From contig NZ_BTVP01000013.1 in NCBI RefSeq assembly GCF_045863935.1, positions 1 to 64,000 of the forward strand: a stretch of 64,000 nt of DNA. The letters run 5' to 3'. Origin of the DNA: Parvibaculum sp045863935. Its GTDB lineage: Bacteria; Pseudomonadota; Alphaproteobacteria; Parvibaculales; Parvibaculaceae. Of this stretch, positions 17,342-25,911 are shown in pieces. The notes below the pieces were generated by a model. The model worked only from the letters and a program-made list of their open reading frames with translations. It had not been told where the DNA came from and searched no databases. Each line of letters starts with the position of its first letter. Within the stretch, counting starts at the first letter, position 1. Both the position numbers and the translations under genes were made by a program.

Positions 17342-17700
17342 AGTGGGAGCGTGTCACGAATTCCTTGAAGCGGCGTCTTTTCCGTCGTCGTGCTTCCGGG
17401 GCGCGGGAGCCCTTTGAAGCGCTTCTGTGGCGAGCGGCGGAAGCGGACGGGCTCTCTCGCGCGCCCGGCGGTCTTGCCGACCGCATTGCCGCTGCCGCAA
17501 CGGCTGCGCCTGCCTCGCGGCCTGCGGTCATCGATCTTTCCAGGTTTCTTCTGCGGCCACGCATTGTCGGTGCGTCGCTGGCAAGCTTTTCGATGGGGGC
17601 AGCGCTTGCCATCTGTCTCATCGACATTCGGGCGAGTGCGCTCGTCCGGACGCTCATGGTGGGCGTGGTGCAGAGCGTCACAACTGGAGGCTATCTGTGA
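17332..17700 (+). CDS. Small membrane protein, possible anti-sigma factor
   Basis: 122 residues with one hydrophobic segment at about 78-98 (VGASLASFSMGAALAICLI), preceded by a cytoplasmic-looking basic N-terminus. I recognise no named domain. Its place between an ECF sigma gene (10-base overlap) and a periplasmic sensor gene (1-base overlap) matches CnrY-type anti-sigma factors: a cytosolic sigma-binding part and a single membrane span. That assignment rests on context and topology, not on sequence similarity. Confidence 0.6.
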   Translation: MAIEWERVTNSLKRRLFRRRASGAREPFEALLWRAAEADGLSRAPGGLADRIAAAATAAPASRPAVIDLSRFLLRPRIVGASLASFSMGAALAICLIDIRASALVRTLMVGVVQSVTTGGYL

Positions 17701-18230
17701 TGAGCAGGTTTCGGCTGGAACATCTTCTCGTCGGCTCGCTCCTTGTGAATGCAGGCCTGCTCGGCTTCATTGTTGCCTTGCTGCTGGTGCCCGGGCCAAC
17801 GCCGGGATTTGTGATGTCGCGCCCGGCATTCGGGCCTGTGGCCATAAAGACGCCGGAGTTCGGTCTGGAGGACCGGCTGCTTCTCGCGCGGCTCCTGGAG
17901 CGGGATAGCGAGGCGGCGGCGCGCGCAAAGCGCGCCTCTGTGGCGCGTGCAGCTTTCGCGGAAGCCCTCTCCAGGGAAAATCCGCAGACGGAGGAAATCG
18001 CCGAAAAAGCGAAGGCGCTCAACGCCGCCATGGAGGAGTTCGGGGCAGGCTTCATCAACCTGATCGTGACGGCCGCGCCGAAGCTCGATCTGGCGCAGCG
18101 GCGCGCTCTGGCCGATCTTCTGCTCAGTGCGCCGGAGCCGGGGGACATCTTCGTGCGAGGGGGCAGGCCGGCAGCGGTGAAGCCAGGGCTCAGCTTCACG
18201 ATCGATTCCGGGAGGTCCGGGGACAAGTGA
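17700..18230 (+). CDS. Periplasmic heavy-metal sensor-like protein (Metal_resist/CnrX type)
   Basis: 176 residues: an N-terminal membrane anchor (about residues 9-30), then an all-helical Ala- and Arg-rich domain with RASVARAAFAEALSRENPQTEEIAEKA and a C-terminal LAQRRALADLL block, the pattern of the Metal_resist family. I see no cluster of His, Cys or Met that would make a clear metal site, so the signal may not be a metal. It is the third gene of the ECF unit (start ATG 17700 shares a base with the previous stop codon). It probably relays an envelope signal to the anti-sigma protein. Confidence 0.65.
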   Translation: MSRFRLEHLLVGSLLVNAGLLGFIVALLLVPGPTPGFVMSRPAFGPVAIKTPEFGLEDRLLLARLLERDSEAAARAKRASVARAAFAEALSRENPQTEEIAEKAKALNAAMEEFGAGFINLIVTAAPKLDLAQRRALADLLLSAPEPGDIFVRGGRPAAVKPGLSFTIDSGRSGDK

Positions 18231-18394
18231 GCGAGGATATCTTTTTATCTTGTTCCGGGCGGCGATGATCGATTGCCGGGGAAGGCGATGTCCCGGAACC
18301 GGGGATAATTTCTTTTTTTTATCCGTATACGGACGAACGACTTATCCCCTTTGTGACAGTCTCGTGACATTCTGATGACAGTCGCGCGGGCAGA

Positions 18395-18424
18395 CAAAAA
18401 AGGCGCGGTTTCCCGCGCCTTTCG
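18395..18424 (-). terminator. Terminator of trcR
   Basis: A GGCGCGG/CCGCGCC stem with AAA/TTT loop. On the minus strand it is followed by six T, 20 bases after the trcR stop codon. Confidence 0.85.
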
Positions 18425-18445
18425 ATTTGTGACAGTGAGGCGGGA

Positions 18446-19171
18446 TTAATCCTCGTTTTCGTCCTCGATCTTCACGTCCTTGAGGCTCGCGAAAACGCTG
18501 TCCGCGTCGTAACTCTTTTTCTCTTCTTCCTTTTCCGGCTCCGCGATGGTCGCGTGCCGCGGCTCGGGCGCCGTCGTCTCGCTCGCGGGCAGCAGCGTCT
18601 CGCCGGTGCCGCCGGCGGCCTTGTCGGCCTTCCGGCGCTCGCGCTCGGCCTTGCGGGCGGCCTTCTGCACCGCCGCGTCGAGCTCGATCTGCGTGCAAAG
18701 TCCGAGGGTTACGGGATCGACCGGCTTGATGTTCGGCGAGTTCCAGTGGCTGCGGTCGCGCACGGACTGGATCGTGGGTTTCGTCGTGCCGACGAGCTTG
18801 GAGACCTGCGCATCCGTCAGTTCCGGGTGGTTGCGGAGCAGCCAGGCGATCGCGTCAGGGCGGTCCTGGCGGCGTGAAACGGGCGTGTAGCGCGGGCCCT
18901 TGCGGGGCGCGATCGGCGGCAATTTGTATTTGCTTTCAGAGACTTGCAGCCGCAGATCCGGGTCCTGCTGGCAGCGCTCGATCTCGGCGCGGGTCAGCTG
19001 GCCGGAGACGACCGGGTCCATGCCCTTGATCCCCTGGGCCACATCGCCATCGGCGATGCCCTTCACTTCGAGAACGTGAAGACCGCAGAAATCCGCCACC
19101 TGGTCAAAGGTGAGCGAGGTGTTTTCGACAAGCCAGACGGCCGTCGCCTTGGGCATAAGGGGCTGTGCCAT
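18446..19171 (-). CDS. trcR: Cell-cycle transcriptional regulator TrcR (DUF1013)
   Basis: 241-residue protein of the DUF1013 family, restricted to alphaproteobacteria and known as TrcR. It begins MAQPLMPKATAVWLVENTSLTFDQVADFCGLH, a helix-turn-helix-like region. A second HTH-like part follows at about 105-135 (AWLLRNHPELTDAQVSKLVGTTK, SVRDRSHWN). The C-terminal quarter is acidic and charged, probably disordered. The family is associated with RNA polymerase and cell-cycle genes. It is monocistronic with its own terminator. RcdA, another cell-cycle factor, is encoded 2.5 kb away. Confidence 0.85.
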   Translation of the reverse strand: MAQPLMPKATAVWLVENTSLTFDQVADFCGLHVLEVKGIADGDVAQGIKGMDPVVSGQLTRAEIERCQQDPDLRLQVSESKYKLPPIAPRKGPRYTPVSRRQDRPDAIAWLLRNHPELTDAQVSKLVGTTKPTIQSVRDRSHWNSPNIKPVDPVTLGLCTQIELDAAVQKAARKAERERRKADKAAGGTGETLLPASETTAPEPRHATIAEPEKEEEKKSYDADSVFASLKDVKIEDENED

Positions 19172-19312
19172 ATCAATTCCTCTGATCCATCCGGGGCTTT
19201 CCGGATAAACCGCTTTTCATGTCCATCGATGAGTGGATATGGCCGTTATATAGGGCGAAAAGGCAGTCAATGAAAGCGGAATGTCGGCTTCGGCCGGATC
19301 GGCGCTATTCAT

Positions 19313-19352
19313 GAAAAAGGACCGGAATCCCTCCGGATTCCGGCCCTTTTTC
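19313..19352 (-). terminator. Terminator of the SYLF gene
   Basis: A 12-bp stem (GGACCGGAATCC with GGATTCCGGCCC, one G-U) flanked by A-run and T-run, so it may work in both directions. It lies just after the SYLF stop codon. Confidence 0.85.
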
Positions 19353-19366
19353 GTCGCAATCGGTGT

Positions 19367-19927
19367 TTAGCGGTCGATCTGGGAGATTTTCGTCCCCTCG
19401 ATGCTCACACCCGCCATCAGGCCTTCCTGGTCGAAGATGAAGGCATAGGCGTCTTCCTTCAGCGTCGAGGTCGACAGGTTCTTCGCCGCGCCCTCATCGA
19501 CCACCACGACCGTGGGGCCAACGCCGATCTCCCAGCCATGCGTTTCCTTGAGATAGTCGACGGCCTTGTCGTTCATCAGGAAGACGGCGTAGCCGTAGGA
19601 CTGGGCGCCTGCCTGCAGGCCCCAGGAGCCGGTCACGGAGTTGTAGTAGTTGTTCACCTTGCCCCCTTCTTTCAGCACGCCTTCGCCATAGGCGCCGCCG
19701 AAAACGAGGCCGGCCTTCACGATATTCGGAAATACGAGGACAGCTTTCGCCTGTTCGGAAATGTCCTTCGCGACCGCGTTCGTGCGGTAGAGCTTTTCGA
19801 GCGCGTGCTCGGCTTCCTTGTTGAGGTCTTCCGCTGTTGCGGCTTCCGCGTTCTGCGCGATGCCGAGCGAAAGAAGCACCGCAATCGCTGCCGCGACGGC
19901 GGTGAAGCTGCGCCTTGTGATGGCCAT
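19367..19927 (-). CDS. Lipid-binding SYLF domain protein (YSC84-like)
   Basis: 186 residues with an N-terminal export signal of about 29 residues. TRRSF at its start resembles a twin-arginine motif, so Tat export is possible. The mature part is one SYLF domain: KAVLVFPNIVKAGLVFGGAYGEGVL, SYGYAVFLMNDKA, and GPTVVVVDEGA. In eukaryotes this fold binds phosphoinositides; in bacteria the role is not known. It ends shortly before a strong terminator and is not obviously in an operon. Confidence 0.85.
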   Translation of the reverse strand: MAITRRSFTAVAAAIAVLLSLGIAQNAEAATAEDLNKEAEHALEKLYRTNAVAKDISEQAKAVLVFPNIVKAGLVFGGAYGEGVLKEGGKVNNYYNSVTGSWGLQAGAQSYGYAVFLMNDKAVDYLKETHGWEIGVGPTVVVVDEGAAKNLSTSTLKEDAYAFIFDQEGLMAGVSIEGTKISQIDR

Positions 19928-20083
19928 CGTCTGTCTCCCTGTTCCGTTGACGCAAGGGGAGCGGCACGATCTTTTCCCTGTACGGATTATCTCCGCGCAA
20001 GGCCATGCCGTTCCCTGCCCATAACTATGCGCAGGCGGGCGAAAAGTTCCGTGAGGGGAACCAGATTGTTCGGCGGATGCGGC

Positions 20084-21079
20084 TCAGAGCGTCAGCACGA
20101 TCTTGCCGATATGGCTGCTCTTTTCCATAAGCGCGTGGGCATCCGCTGCTTGCTCGAGCGGAAAAACCTTGTCGATCAACGGCTTCACGCGGCCCGCGTC
20201 GAGCAACGGCCACACTTTCGCTTCAAGTGCGGCGGCGAGCGCCGCTTTTTCCTCGATGCTGCGGGGGCGTAATGTCGAACCCGTCAGTGTCAGCCGCTTC
20301 AGCATCACGGGCATGAAATTCACTTCCGCCGTCGAGCCGTTCAGAAACGCAATCGAGACGATGCGCCCGTCGGCGGCGGCTGCCTGAATGTTCCGCTGAA
20401 TATAGTCGCCGCCCACCATGTCGAGGATAACATCGGCGCCCCGGCCGCCGGTCAGCCGCTTCACTTCCTCCACGAAATCCTGCTCGCGGTAGTTCACGGC
20501 ATGCGCGCCAAGCTTTTCGCAGGCTCTGCATTTCTCGGCCGAGCCCGCTGTTGCGATCACCGTCGACCCGAAAATCGAGGCGAGCTGGATCGCCGTCGTG
20601 CCGATGCCGCTCGTGCCGCCATGAATGAGGAAAGTCTCGCTCGGCTTCAGCGCGCCGCGCTCGAACACGTTGGTCCAAACGGTGAAGAAGGTTTCGGGCA
20701 GCGCCGCCGCTTCCACCATGGAAAAGCCCTTCGGCACGGGCAGAGCGTGGGACTCATGCGCGAGGCAATATTCGGCATAGCCGCCGCCGCCGACCAGCGC
20801 GCAGACCTTGTCGCCCACCCGCCAGCGCGTGACGCCTGCGCCCGTCTCCACGACCTCGCCCGCGACCTCAAGTCCCGGCGTGGCAGGTGCGCCGGGCGGC
20901 GGCGGATAGAGACCCATGCGCTGGATGGTGTCCGGGCGATTGACGCCCGCCGCGGCGACCCGGATCAGGATCTCGCCATGGCCGGGCACGGGTGTTTCGA
21001 TTTCGGCCGGTACCAGTACGTCGGGGCCGCCGGGTTCACGTATCGCGATCGATTTCATGAGCTTCGGCAGGTCGGCCAT
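20084..21079 (-). CDS. NAD(P)H:quinone oxidoreductase, zinc-free MDR family
   Basis: About 331 residues, medium-chain dehydrogenase fold without zinc ligands. It has the PIG3/QOR pattern: AAGVNRPDTIQRMGLYPPPPGAP near residue 48, TPGLEVAGEVVETG, the cofactor loop HGGTSGIGTTAIQLA, and RGADVILDMVGG. It probably reduces quinones with NADPH. I chose the ATG at 21079 (MADLPKLMKS); 21058 (MKSIAIREPGG) is equally plausible. Divergent from the DUF1192 gene, 89 bases away. Confidence 0.88.
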   Translation of the reverse strand: MADLPKLMKSIAIREPGGPDVLVPAEIETPVPGHGEILIRVAAAGVNRPDTIQRMGLYPPPPGAPATPGLEVAGEVVETGAGVTRWRVGDKVCALVGGGGYAEYCLAHESHALPVPKGFSMVEAAALPETFFTVWTNVFERGALKPSETFLIHGGTSGIGTTAIQLASIFGSTVIATAGSAEKCRACEKLGAHAVNYREQDFVEEVKRLTGGRGADVILDMVGGDYIQRNIQAAAADGRIVSIAFLNGSTAEVNFMPVMLKRLTLTGSTLRPRSIEEKAALAAALEAKVWPLLDAGRVKPLIDKVFPLEQAADAHALMEKSSHIGKIVLTL

Positions 21080-21168
21080 GTCGGTACCTCGGATGGGGGC
21101 TCTCACGCGGGTTGCAGGTCTAGCCCGGCCCCCTCAGACTGGCAACCGAGGCAGATGAGGAGATCGCC

Positions 21169-21369
21169 ATGGATACGGACGACCTGGAGCCAAGGCGGCG
21201 GCGCGGAGAGGCTCTTCAGGCGCTTGCCCGGGAGGATCTGAGCCTTCTCGGGATCGAGGAGCTCAGGGAACGAATCAGTGCGCTTGAAATCGAGATTGCG
21301 CGCATCCGGGATCAGCTCGAAAAGAAGCAGGGCTCGCTGTCGGCGGCTGAAGCGCTGTTCAGAAAGTAG
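21169..21369 (+). CDS. DUF1192 family protein
   Basis: 66 residues. The family core LGIEELRERISALEIEIARIRDQLEKK forms a coiled coil and is followed by a short SLSAAEALFRK tail. DUF1192 proteins are small alphaproteobacterial proteins of unknown function, often encoded beside rcdA, as here. GAGGAG lies 5-8 bases before the ATG. Co-transcription with rcdA is unlikely because a strong terminator lies between them. Confidence 0.88.
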   Translation: MDTDDLEPRRRRGEALQALAREDLSLLGIEELRERISALEIEIARIRDQLEKKQGSLSAAEALFRK

Positions 21370-21472
21370 ACGCCCTTGGTTAACGTGCTGGAATAGCTTG
21401 CTTTTTCCGCCCCTCTCGCGCATCGGGAAGGGGGCCGGGTCGAGACGCCCTCCGCGTCAAATTGCCACAAGA

Positions 21473-21504
21473 TTAACTTGCTGTTAGGAATGAAGGCGCT
21501 AGGG
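21473..21504 (+). promoter_or_regulatory. Putative CtrA-box promoter before the candidate sRNA
   Basis: TTAA-N7-TTAG (21473-21487), close to the CtrA consensus TTAA-N7-TTAA, overlaps a possible -35 (CTTGCT, 21477) that is 16 bases from CTAGGG (21499). A CtrA box over the -35 is the arrangement of known CtrA-activated promoters. One mismatch in the second half-site. Confidence 0.4.
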
Positions 21505-21509
21505 TGACC

Positions 21510-21616
21510 TTGCGTAATCCAGTCTTCTGGATTTTGAGTGGCTCCTATCCACTCTGTTTGACGCCTCCCTGTTAGAACTGAGCCGCGGGCTTTCCCGCGG
21601 CTCTTTTTTGTTTTTG
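21510..21616 (+). ncRNA. Candidate small RNA between DUF1192 and rcdA
   Basis: Three perfect hairpins in about 100 bases: AATCCAG/CTGGATT (21516-21533), GAGTGG/CCACTC (21536-21554) and a 10-bp GAGCCGCGGG stem (21580-21603) followed by TTTTTTGTTTTT. No ORF with a start fits. A plausible promoter lies directly upstream. It matches no RNA family I recognise. Alternatively this is only a DUF1192 3' end. Confidence 0.5.
21580..21616 (+). terminator. Strong terminator upstream of rcdA
   Basis: A 10-bp perfect GC-rich stem with a 4-base CTTT loop, followed by TTTTTTGTTTTT. It ends the candidate sRNA and any read-through from DUF1192. Confidence 0.9.
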
Positions 21617-21726
21617 AACCCGTCTCGTGTCCCCGATGGCACGGATATTGATCCCTCTATCCCCGAGTGTGCCGGTATGGAGCATCCGTCTCCGCTGGCT
21701 GCGTAACAAGGACCGGGGATTGCGGG

Positions 21727-22314
21727 ATGACCGTCTACGACACGAAGGACGATGAGATCGGGTTCGCGGGGGCCGAATGCGTGACCCTTTCGGAGTTCAT
21801 GGCTTCGGGCCTCTTCCAGCGCACCTATAGCGAGGGGATGCGCCTCGTGGAGGAGACCTCCGCCTATCTCGACGGTCCCGGCCGCGAGGCTGCCAGAGCG
21901 CTCGCCAGGGACGCTTCGCTTGCCTATGCGGGCGAGAGCATGCGCCTTACCACGCGGCTGATGCAGGTTGCCTCCTGGCTCCTCGTCCGCAAGGCAGTGC
22001 ATGAGGGCGAGATGACGGTAGAGGAGGCGAACTCGGAGAAATACGCGCTCGCGACCAAGCAGATCGCCCGTCAGCCGCGTTTCGACGGGGTCGAAGCGCT
22101 GCCGGCGAAGCTCAGGGAGTTGATCGAGCGTTCGGAACGGCTTTATGCGCGGGTCGAGCGTCTCGATACGCAGCTTCGTGTGAACGGGACTGCCGCGCCG
22201 AAGAGCCATCCGCTTGCCGAGCAGTTTGCCCGCGTCGAGGACTTCTTCCGCGAGCATCTGTCCATGGAGTTTCCGCGCCGCGAGTTCGGCCGCCGCAAGT
22301 ACCGCCCGGAATAA
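21727..22314 (+). CDS. rcdA: Regulator of CtrA degradation RcdA (DUF1465)
   Basis: 195-residue member of DUF1465. In Caulobacter, RcdA is an adaptor that helps ClpXP degrade the cell-cycle master regulator CtrA at the pole. Visible family blocks are SEFMASGLFQRTYSEGMRLVEE, MRLTTRLMQVASWLLVRKAV and LPAKLRELIERSERLYARVERLD; the fold is helical. I chose the ATG at 21727 (MTVYDTKDDE), with CGGG before it; the frame extends to 21667 without a better start. It is followed by a bidirectional terminator shared with rpmE. The presence of RcdA implies a CtrA/ClpXP cell-cycle circuit. Confidence 0.88.
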   Translation: MTVYDTKDDEIGFAGAECVTLSEFMASGLFQRTYSEGMRLVEETSAYLDGPGREAARALARDASLAYAGESMRLTTRLMQVASWLLVRKAVHEGEMTVEEANSEKYALATKQIARQPRFDGVEALPAKLRELIERSERLYARVERLDTQLRVNGTAAPKSHPLAEQFARVEDFFREHLSMEFPRREFGRRKYRPE

Positions 22315-22337
22315 GCTTCTGCAGATTCCCAAAGAAA

Positions 22338-22363
22338 AAGCCCCGCGAAAGCGGGGCTTTTTT
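22338..22363. terminator. Bidirectional terminator between rcdA and rpmE
   Basis: AAGCCCCGC-GAAA-GCGGGGCTT with As before and six Ts after. It serves the convergent rcdA and rpmE genes. Confidence 0.92.
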
Positions 22364-22386
22364 GCTTGGTCTCGAGGTGCTCGAGG

Positions 22387-22608
22387 TCAGCCGCCAATAA
22401 AGCCGAACTTCTTCTTGAACCGGCTCACACGGCCGCCACGATCGAGGATCTGCTGTCCGCCGCCGGTCCAGGCCGGGTGCGTGGTCGGATCGATGTCCAG
22501 AACCAGCGTTTCGCCCTCGGCGCCGTAGGTCGAGCGGGTCTTGAATGTGGAGCCATCGTTCATCTGAACGGTGATGAAGTGGTAGTCCGGATGGATATCT
22601 TTCTTCAT
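22387..22608 (-). CDS. rpmE: 50S ribosomal protein L31
   Basis: 73-residue large-subunit protein. It begins MKKDIHPDYHFITVQMNDG and contains SHPAW-like THPAWTGG, typical of L31. It has no cysteines, so it is the zinc-free form rather than the CxxC type. The start is the ATG at 22608; the frame is open to 22665 but those residues are not L31-like. It is transcribed convergently with rcdA and ends at the shared terminator. Confidence 0.95.
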   Translation of the reverse strand: MKKDIHPDYHFITVQMNDGSTFKTRSTYGAEGETLVLDIDPTTHPAWTGGGQQILDRGGRVSRFKKKFGFIGG

Positions 22609-22944
22609 GGCTCTCGGCCTTCCTGAAGCTTTGGGCCTGCCCCGCAGGTGCCCGGTGTCTTGCAATGGCGCGCGGCGGCACTCCTTCGGGAATGCCTGCG
22701 CTGCCGGAATGGGGGCTTATAACGAAGGCCGGATGCTGTTGCAAGGCCGGTTTTGGAGCCATTTCGCAGGTTTTGCGCGGTCATGCCGCAGCCGCTGGCG
22801 GGGCCGTATCATTGCTCCCGGGCTCGCATGATTGCTATATCAGCGGCGCGCCGAAACTATACACGGGTGCCGGGCCTGGCATAGGGTCGCCTCCCTTGCG
22901 CGAACAGCCGGAAATGCCGACCGGGAGCGCCAATTGAGAGCCTT

Positions 22945-24795
22945 ATGAGCGAAACATCGAATCCGGTCGTCGAGGCCATTGAAGAAGAAGCACTGCGCCG
23001 GAAGCCCGCGAAGGGCGCCCGCCCGCTGCTTCGGCTTTTGCCCTTTCTCGGCCGCTACCGTGCGATGGTGGCGCTTGCCTTCATCGCTCTCGTCTTCGCG
23101 ACGCTCGCGACCCTTGCAATCCCCATGGCGAGCCGCCGCGTAATCGACAACGGCTTCAGCCGCGAGAATGCAGCTTTCATCGATCAGTATTTCCTCGCCC
23201 TGGTCATCGTCGCCCTGGTGCTCGGCATTGCGAGCGCGGCGAGGTTCTTCTTCGTGAGCTGGCTCGGCGAGCGGGTCGTCGCGGATCTCAGGCGGGACGT
23301 TTACGAACACATCCTGAAACTCTCGCCGGCCTTCTTTGAGCTTACGCGTACGGGCGAGGTGCTGTCGCGCCTCACCGCCGACACCACGCTCATCAAGACG
23401 GTGGTCGGCTCCTCGGCGTCGATCGCGCTTCGCAACGTGTTTCTGTTTTTCGGCGCGGCGGCGATGATGGCGGCGACGAGCCCCTATCTTTCGGGCCTCG
23501 TACTTCTCGCCATCCCGGCCATCCTTCTGCCGCTTATCGTCTTCGGGCGATGGGTCCGGCGCCTCTCCCGCTCGGCGCAGGACCGGCTTGCGGATACGAG
23601 CGCTTTCGGAACGGAAAGTCTCAACGCCATTCAGATCGTGCAGGCTTTCACGCATGAGAAGATCGACAATGAGCGTTTCGGCGAGCATGTCGAGCATGCT
23701 TTCGATAGTTCGCGTTCGCGCATCGTGGCGCGGGCCGTCCTCACCGCGCTCGTTTTTTTCTTCGGTCTGTCGAGCGTCGTTGGTGTGCTCTGGGTCGGTG
23801 CGAATGCCGTTCTTGCCGACACGATGTCGGGCGGCGAACTGTTCGAATTTATCCTCTATGCCGTCTTCGCCGCCTCCGCACTTGCGGCCCTTTCGGAAAT
23901 CTGGGGCGACATGCAGATGGCTGCAGGCGCGACCGAGCGGCTGATGGAGCTTCTCGATGTCGAGCCGGCAATCGCTGCGCCTGCGCGGCCCATCCCCATC
24001 GAAACGCCGCGCGGCGAAATCTCCTTCGAGAATGTGACCTTCTCATATCCGTCGCGTCCGGGTGTTTCCGCCCTGCACGATTATTCGCTCACAGTCTCGC
24101 CCGGCGAAACGGTGGCGCTGGTCGGCCCTTCGGGCGCCGGCAAGAGCACGGTCTTCCAGCTATTGTTGCGCTTCTATGACCCGCAACAGGGCCGCATCCG
24201 GCTCGACGGTGTCGATCTCACCGACGCGGATCCGAAAGTGCTGCGCAGCCATCTGGCGCTCGTGCCGCAGGAAACGGTCGTCTTCGGTACGACGGTCACC
24301 GAGAACATCCGCTACGGGCGGCCCGAGGCGACGTTCGAAGAAGTGCGTGCGGCGGCCGCTGCCGCGCGGATCGACGACTTCATCATGCGCCTGCCGCAAG
24401 GCTACGAAACCGAAGTCGGCGAGCGCGGCGTGATGCTTTCGGGCGGGCAGCGTCAGCGCATCGCGATTGCGCGGGCGATCCTCCGCGACGCGCCGGTCCT
24501 CCTGCTCGACGAGGCGACGAGCGCGCTCGATGCGGAAAGCGAAAAGCTCGTGCAGCAGGCCCTTGAAGGTCTGATGCAGAACCGCACGACGCTCGTCATC
24601 GCGCACCGGCTTGCGACTGTGCTCAAAGCGGACCGCATCGTGGTAATGGACGAGGGCCGCGTCGTTGCTTCCGGCACGCATGAGGAACTCGTGAAGCAGG
24701 GCGGACTTTATGCCCGCCTCGCGCGGCTGCAATTTGCGGCCGGACAGGATTTCGAAAATGCCGCCGGCGAGCGTTCCGCCAATATCGGCGGCTGA
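22945..24795 (+). CDS. ABC exporter, fused membrane and ATPase domains (MsbA-like)
   Basis: 616-residue half-transporter. Six membrane spans lie in about residues 35-310 (the ABC_membrane domain, with EVLSRLTADTTLI). The ATPase domain (about 355-590) has Walker A GPSGAGKST, Q-loop VPQE, signature LSGGQRQR, Walker B VLLLDEATSALD and the H-loop IAHRLAT. It probably works as a homodimer exporting lipids or hydrophobic compounds; the substrate is not readable. It is followed 21 bases later by the paraoxonase-like gene, so the two may form an operon. Confidence 0.9.
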   Translation: MSETSNPVVEAIEEEALRRKPAKGARPLLRLLPFLGRYRAMVALAFIALVFATLATLAIPMASRRVIDNGFSRENAAFIDQYFLALVIVALVLGIASAARFFFVSWLGERVVADLRRDVYEHILKLSPAFFELTRTGEVLSRLTADTTLIKTVVGSSASIALRNVFLFFGAAAMMAATSPYLSGLVLLAIPAILLPLIVFGRWVRRLSRSAQDRLADTSAFGTESLNAIQIVQAFTHEKIDNERFGEHVEHAFDSSRSRIVARAVLTALVFFFGLSSVVGVLWVGANAVLADTMSGGELFEFILYAVFAASALAALSEIWGDMQMAAGATERLMELLDVEPAIAAPARPIPIETPRGEISFENVTFSYPSRPGVSALHDYSLTVSPGETVALVGPSGAGKSTVFQLLLRFYDPQQGRIRLDGVDLTDADPKVLRSHLALVPQETVVFGTTVTENIRYGRPEATFEEVRAAAAAARIDDFIMRLPQGYETEVGERGVMLSGGQRQRIAIARAILRDAPVLLLDEATSALDAESEKLVQQALEGLMQNRTTLVIAHRLATVLKADRIVVMDEGRVVASGTHEELVKQGGLYARLARLQFAAGQDFENAAGERSANIGG

Positions 24796-24816
24796 CAACG
24801 AAAAGAGGGGGAGAGC

Positions 24817-25911
24817 ATGTTCAGAGGTTGGCGTATCGCGGGCTATATTGCCCTTGCCGTTGTCGTAATCGTCAGTGTTCTCGCCTGGCGCTTCCTTTCC
24901 GCGGCCGGTTATTTCACCGGCATTCGTCAGGAGATCGCGGCCGATTGCCGTGCCATTCCCGCCGTTCCGGGACCTGAGGACATCGCAATCGACCATGAGC
25001 GCAAGCTTGCCTATGTCTCGGCTTACGACCGCCGCGCGGTCATGGCGGGCGCGCCGGGATCGGACGCCGTGCGCGGGGGCATCTACACGATCGACCTTTC
25101 GGCACCCGAAGCCGACTGGGCCCTGTCTCCCGTTACCCCTGCCACGCCCGAGGATTTCCGGCCGCATGGCATCAGCCTTCATATCGATGAAGACGGAGCG
25201 CGCAGGCTTTTCGTCGTCAGTCATCCTGCCAAGGGGGGCGACAGGGTCGAGATTTTCGGTATTGCGGCGGACGGTACGCTCTCGCATGAGGAGAGTGTCG
25301 AAAGCTCGCTTTTCGTTTCGTTGAACGATGTGGTGGCGGTCGGCCCGCGCAGCTTCTATGCGACGAACGACCACACGACAAAGAGCGGCCTTGTGCGCAC
25401 GCTTTCCGACGGGCTGCTGCTGCGGAACTCCAATGTCGTCTATTTCGACGGCAGCGAAGCCTCGGTTGCCGCGGACACGCTGCTCTATCCGAATGGCATC
25501 AACGTGAGCCCGGATGGGCAGACGGTCTACGTTGCCTCCACGCTCGGCATGAGCATGTATGTCTATGAGCGCGATGCCGAAACGGGCGCTCTTGCGGGTG
25601 CCGACCACGTTCGTCTCGGCACCGGCGTCGACAATATCGACGTGCAGCCGGATGGGACGCTGCTCATCGGCGCGCACCCAAAGGTTCTCGATTTCGTTTC
25701 TCACGCCGCTGACCCGGCGGAGCTTTCGCCGAGCCAGGTCGTCAGGATCGAGCCCTCGCAGAAGAAGGCGGGCACGATTTATCTCAATCTCGGTGGGGAA
25801 ATTTCAGGCATCAGCGTTGCTGCCGGCTATGGGGACAAGATGCTGCTCGGGCAGGTATTCGAGCCGCGCGTTCTTGTCTGCACGCAGTCGGAAGAACTGC
25901 GCGCCTGGTGA
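24817..25911 (+). CDS. Paraoxonase/arylesterase-like lactonase
   Basis: 364 residues with one N-terminal membrane segment (about 7-27), followed by a six-bladed propeller related to serum paraoxonase. Calcium-ligand motifs are recognisable: GPEDIAID, SLNDVVAVGPRSFYATNDH, PNGINVSPDG and VDNIDVQPDG. FRPHGISL corresponds to the catalytic-dyad His region. The expected activity is hydrolysis of lactones or aryl esters in the periplasm while anchored to the inner membrane. AGAGGGGGAGAG precedes the ATG. It is probably co-transcribed with the ABC exporter. Confidence 0.8.
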   Translation: MFRGWRIAGYIALAVVVIVSVLAWRFLSAAGYFTGIRQEIAADCRAIPAVPGPEDIAIDHERKLAYVSAYDRRAVMAGAPGSDAVRGGIYTIDLSAPEADWALSPVTPATPEDFRPHGISLHIDEDGARRLFVVSHPAKGGDRVEIFGIAADGTLSHEESVESSLFVSLNDVVAVGPRSFYATNDHTTKSGLVRTLSDGLLLRNSNVVYFDGSEASVAADTLLYPNGINVSPDGQTVYVASTLGMSMYVYERDAETGALAGADHVRLGTGVDNIDVQPDGTLLIGAHPKVLDFVSHAADPAELSPSQVVRIEPSQKKAGTIYLNLGGEISGISVAAGYGDKMLLGQVFEPRVLVCTQSEELRAW

